Below, piece after piece: positions 4,657-5,862 of a DNA stretch of 5,862 bases; within the stretch, counting starts at the first letter, position 1; each line of letters begins with the position of its first letter. The DNA comes from Microbacteriaceae bacterium (lineage in GTDB: Bacteria > Actinomycetota > Actinomycetes > Actinomycetales > Microbacteriaceae), in NCBI GenBank assembly GCA_025464125.1, contig JAODLU010000300.1:1-5862 (forward strand), written 5' to 3'. The position numbers were made by a program, and so were the translations under genes. Below the pieces are notes generated by a model. The model was not told the DNA's origin and searched no databases. It worked only from the letters and a program-made list of their open reading frames with translations.

Positions 4657-5862
4657 TTAACCTCGCAACACCTGCAGGATCGCTTCGCCGTACTTGGCCA
4701 GCTTGTTTTCGCCGACGCCACTCATGGTGCCGAGTTGCTCGAGCGTCGTCGGCTTGCCTGTGGCGATCTCCCTCAGGGTCGCGTCGTGGAAGATCACGTA
4801 TGCCGGAACGCCCTGCTCCTTCGCCTCGACTGAACGCCAGGCCCGCAGTGAATCGAAGACCGGCGCGAGTTCGGGCGGCAGGTCGGCGAGGGCGGTGCGC
4901 CGCGCTTTGGACGACGACCGGGCCGCGCGCTCCGGCTCGCGCCTGAGCATCACCTCGCGCTTGCCGGCGAGAACCTCTGCGCTCGCGCTCGTGGTGAGCA
5001 GGGTGCCGAATCCGTCGCTGTTGACGGCGAGGAGGTCCTGGGCGAGAAGTTGCCGCACGACGCCGCGCCACTCCTGCTCGCCGAGCTCGGTGCCGATGCC
5101 GTATGTGCTGAGCGAGTCATGGCCGTACTGCGTGATGCGTGCGGTGGTGCGCCCGAGCAGGATGTCGACAATCTGACCTGCGCCGAACTTCTGGTTGCGC
5201 TCGCGCTGCAGCCTGACGATCGTGGAGAGCAGCTTCTGGGCCGCTACCGTGCCGTCCCACGACGCTGGCGGCGCAAGACACGTATCGCAGTTGCCGCAGG
5301 CGGTCGACTGTTCACCGAAGTACTTGAGCAACTGCACACGGCGGCACTCCACCGTTTCGCAGAGCGCGAGCATGGCGTCGAGGTGCATCCCGAGTCGACG
5401 GCGATGCTCGGCGTCACCCTCTGAACCATCGATCATGCGGCGCTGCTGCACGACATCCTGGAGGCCGTAGGCAAGCCACGCTGTTGACGGCAGGCCGTCA
5501 CGGCCAGCGCGGCCCGTCTCCTGGTAGTAGCCCTCCACGGACTTCGGCAGGTCGAGGTGGGCAACGAATCGCACGTCCGGCTTGTCGATGCCCATGCCGA
5601 ATGCGATGGTCGCCACCATCACGATGCCGTCTTCCCGCAGGAAGCGCGACTGGTTCGCGGCCCGCAGCTTGGAGTCGAGACCCGCGTGGTATGGCAGCGC
5701 GGAGATGCCGTTCTTCACCAGAAACTCGGCTGTCTGCTCAACGGATTTGCGCGTCAGGCAGTAGACGATGCCAGAATCGCCAGGGTGCTCGGCGCGCAGC
5801 AACTCGAGCAGCTGCTGCTGGGGTGCATCTTTGCTGGCGATGCGGTACTGGATGTTCGGCCG
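4657..5862 (-). CDS. recQ: ATP-dependent DNA helicase RecQ, C-terminal two thirds (5' end outside window)
   Basis: A 3'-5' superfamily 2 DNA helicase of recombination and replication-fork repair. The frame is open through the right edge of the window, so 401 residues are seen and the first helicase lobe with the Walker A and DExH boxes lies outside. Numbering from the edge: RPNI at 1-4, GIVYCLTRKSVE at 31-42, motif V (ATIAFGMGIDKPDVR, 84-98), and motif VI with the arginine finger (QETGRAGRDG, 114-123). The zinc-binding Cys are 173, 189, 192 and 195 (CRR...CGNCDTC), followed by a winged helix near 210-280 and an HRDC domain at about 330-401 (ELAPVFDSLRAWR...). The order RecA2-Zn-WH-HRDC is that of full-length bacterial RecQ. 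A TTG at 5802 is an internal Leu codon, not the start. Its TAA stop is 10 bases before pip, suggesting co-transcription. Confidence 0.96.
   Translation of the reverse strand, partial: RPNIQYRIASKDAPQQQLLELLRAEHPGDSGIVYCLTRKSVEQTAEFLVKNGISALPYHAGLDSKLRAANQSRFLREDGIVMVATIAFGMGIDKPDVRFVAHLDLPKSVEGYYQETGRAGRDGLPSTAWLAYGLQDVVQQRRMIDGSEGDAEHRRRLGMHLDAMLALCETVECRRVQLLKYFGEQSTACGNCDTCLAPPASWDGTVAAQKLLSTIVRLQRERNQKFGAGQIVDILLGRTTARITQYGHDSLSTYGIGTELGEQEWRGVVRQLLAQDLLAVNSDGFGTLLTTSASAEVLAGKREVMLRREPERAARSSSKARRTALADLPPELAPVFDSLRAWRSVEAKEQGVPAYVIFHDATLREIATGKPTTLEQLGTMSGVGENKLAKYGEAILQVLRG

Noticed and set aside
4647..4721. Extension of pip by 25 residues into recQ
   Set aside because: The added residues are a frame shadow of the recQ HRDC end. 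MRTFYPPIEPYDSG is the usual family start.
5800..5802. Start of recQ at TTG 5802
   Set aside because: The frame continues to the window edge with conserved RecQ sequence (RPNIQYRIASKD), so this is an internal Leu codon in a gene cut by the window.

Overview
The window looks like chromosomal DNA of a high-GC actinobacterium. GC and third-position GC are high throughout, and the words GGATGC/GCATCC recur often, which I associate with Microbacteriaceae. The family-level placement is inference from composition and protein style only. Coding density is very high: six genes fill nearly everything after base 110. I see no RNA genes, mobile elements, CRISPR arrays or phage genes.

Left part (11-3672, + strand): one apparent four-gene operon. 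It begins with a good sigma-70-type promoter (11-39) and a short leader with a ribosome binding site. The genes are a PLP-dependent fold-type I aminotransferase with a probable TTG start at 110, a Rid (YjgF/YER057c/UK114) family protein overlapping its stop by GTGA, and two tandem 'cyclase family' (kynurenine formamidase/isatin hydrolase-like, PF04199) paralogs. Gaps between genes are a 2-base overlap, 5 bases and 10 bases. Rid proteins commonly hydrolyse reactive enamines/imines made by PLP enzymes, and cyclase-family enzymes hydrolyse amide, lactam or lactone bonds. The set therefore reads as a small catabolic module for a nitrogen-containing, possibly aryl-amide or cyclic, compound. The substrate cannot be read from the sequence.

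Right part (3687-5862, - strand): recQ, truncated by the window's right edge, followed 10 bases downstream by a complete proline iminopeptidase gene (pip). They converge on the cyclase operon, with only 14 bases between stop codons and no recognisable intrinsic terminator.

Most notable observations. (1) The first 10 or so residues missing from the Rid protein are encoded in the aminotransferase frame just before its stop, so a one-base change separates the present two genes from a single aminotransferase-Rid fusion. (2) Both cyclases carry Gln in place of the two His of the family's HxxxHxD metal motif. (3) The Rid protein lacks the Arg needed by classical RidA deaminases. (4) The cyclases are a diverged tandem duplication.
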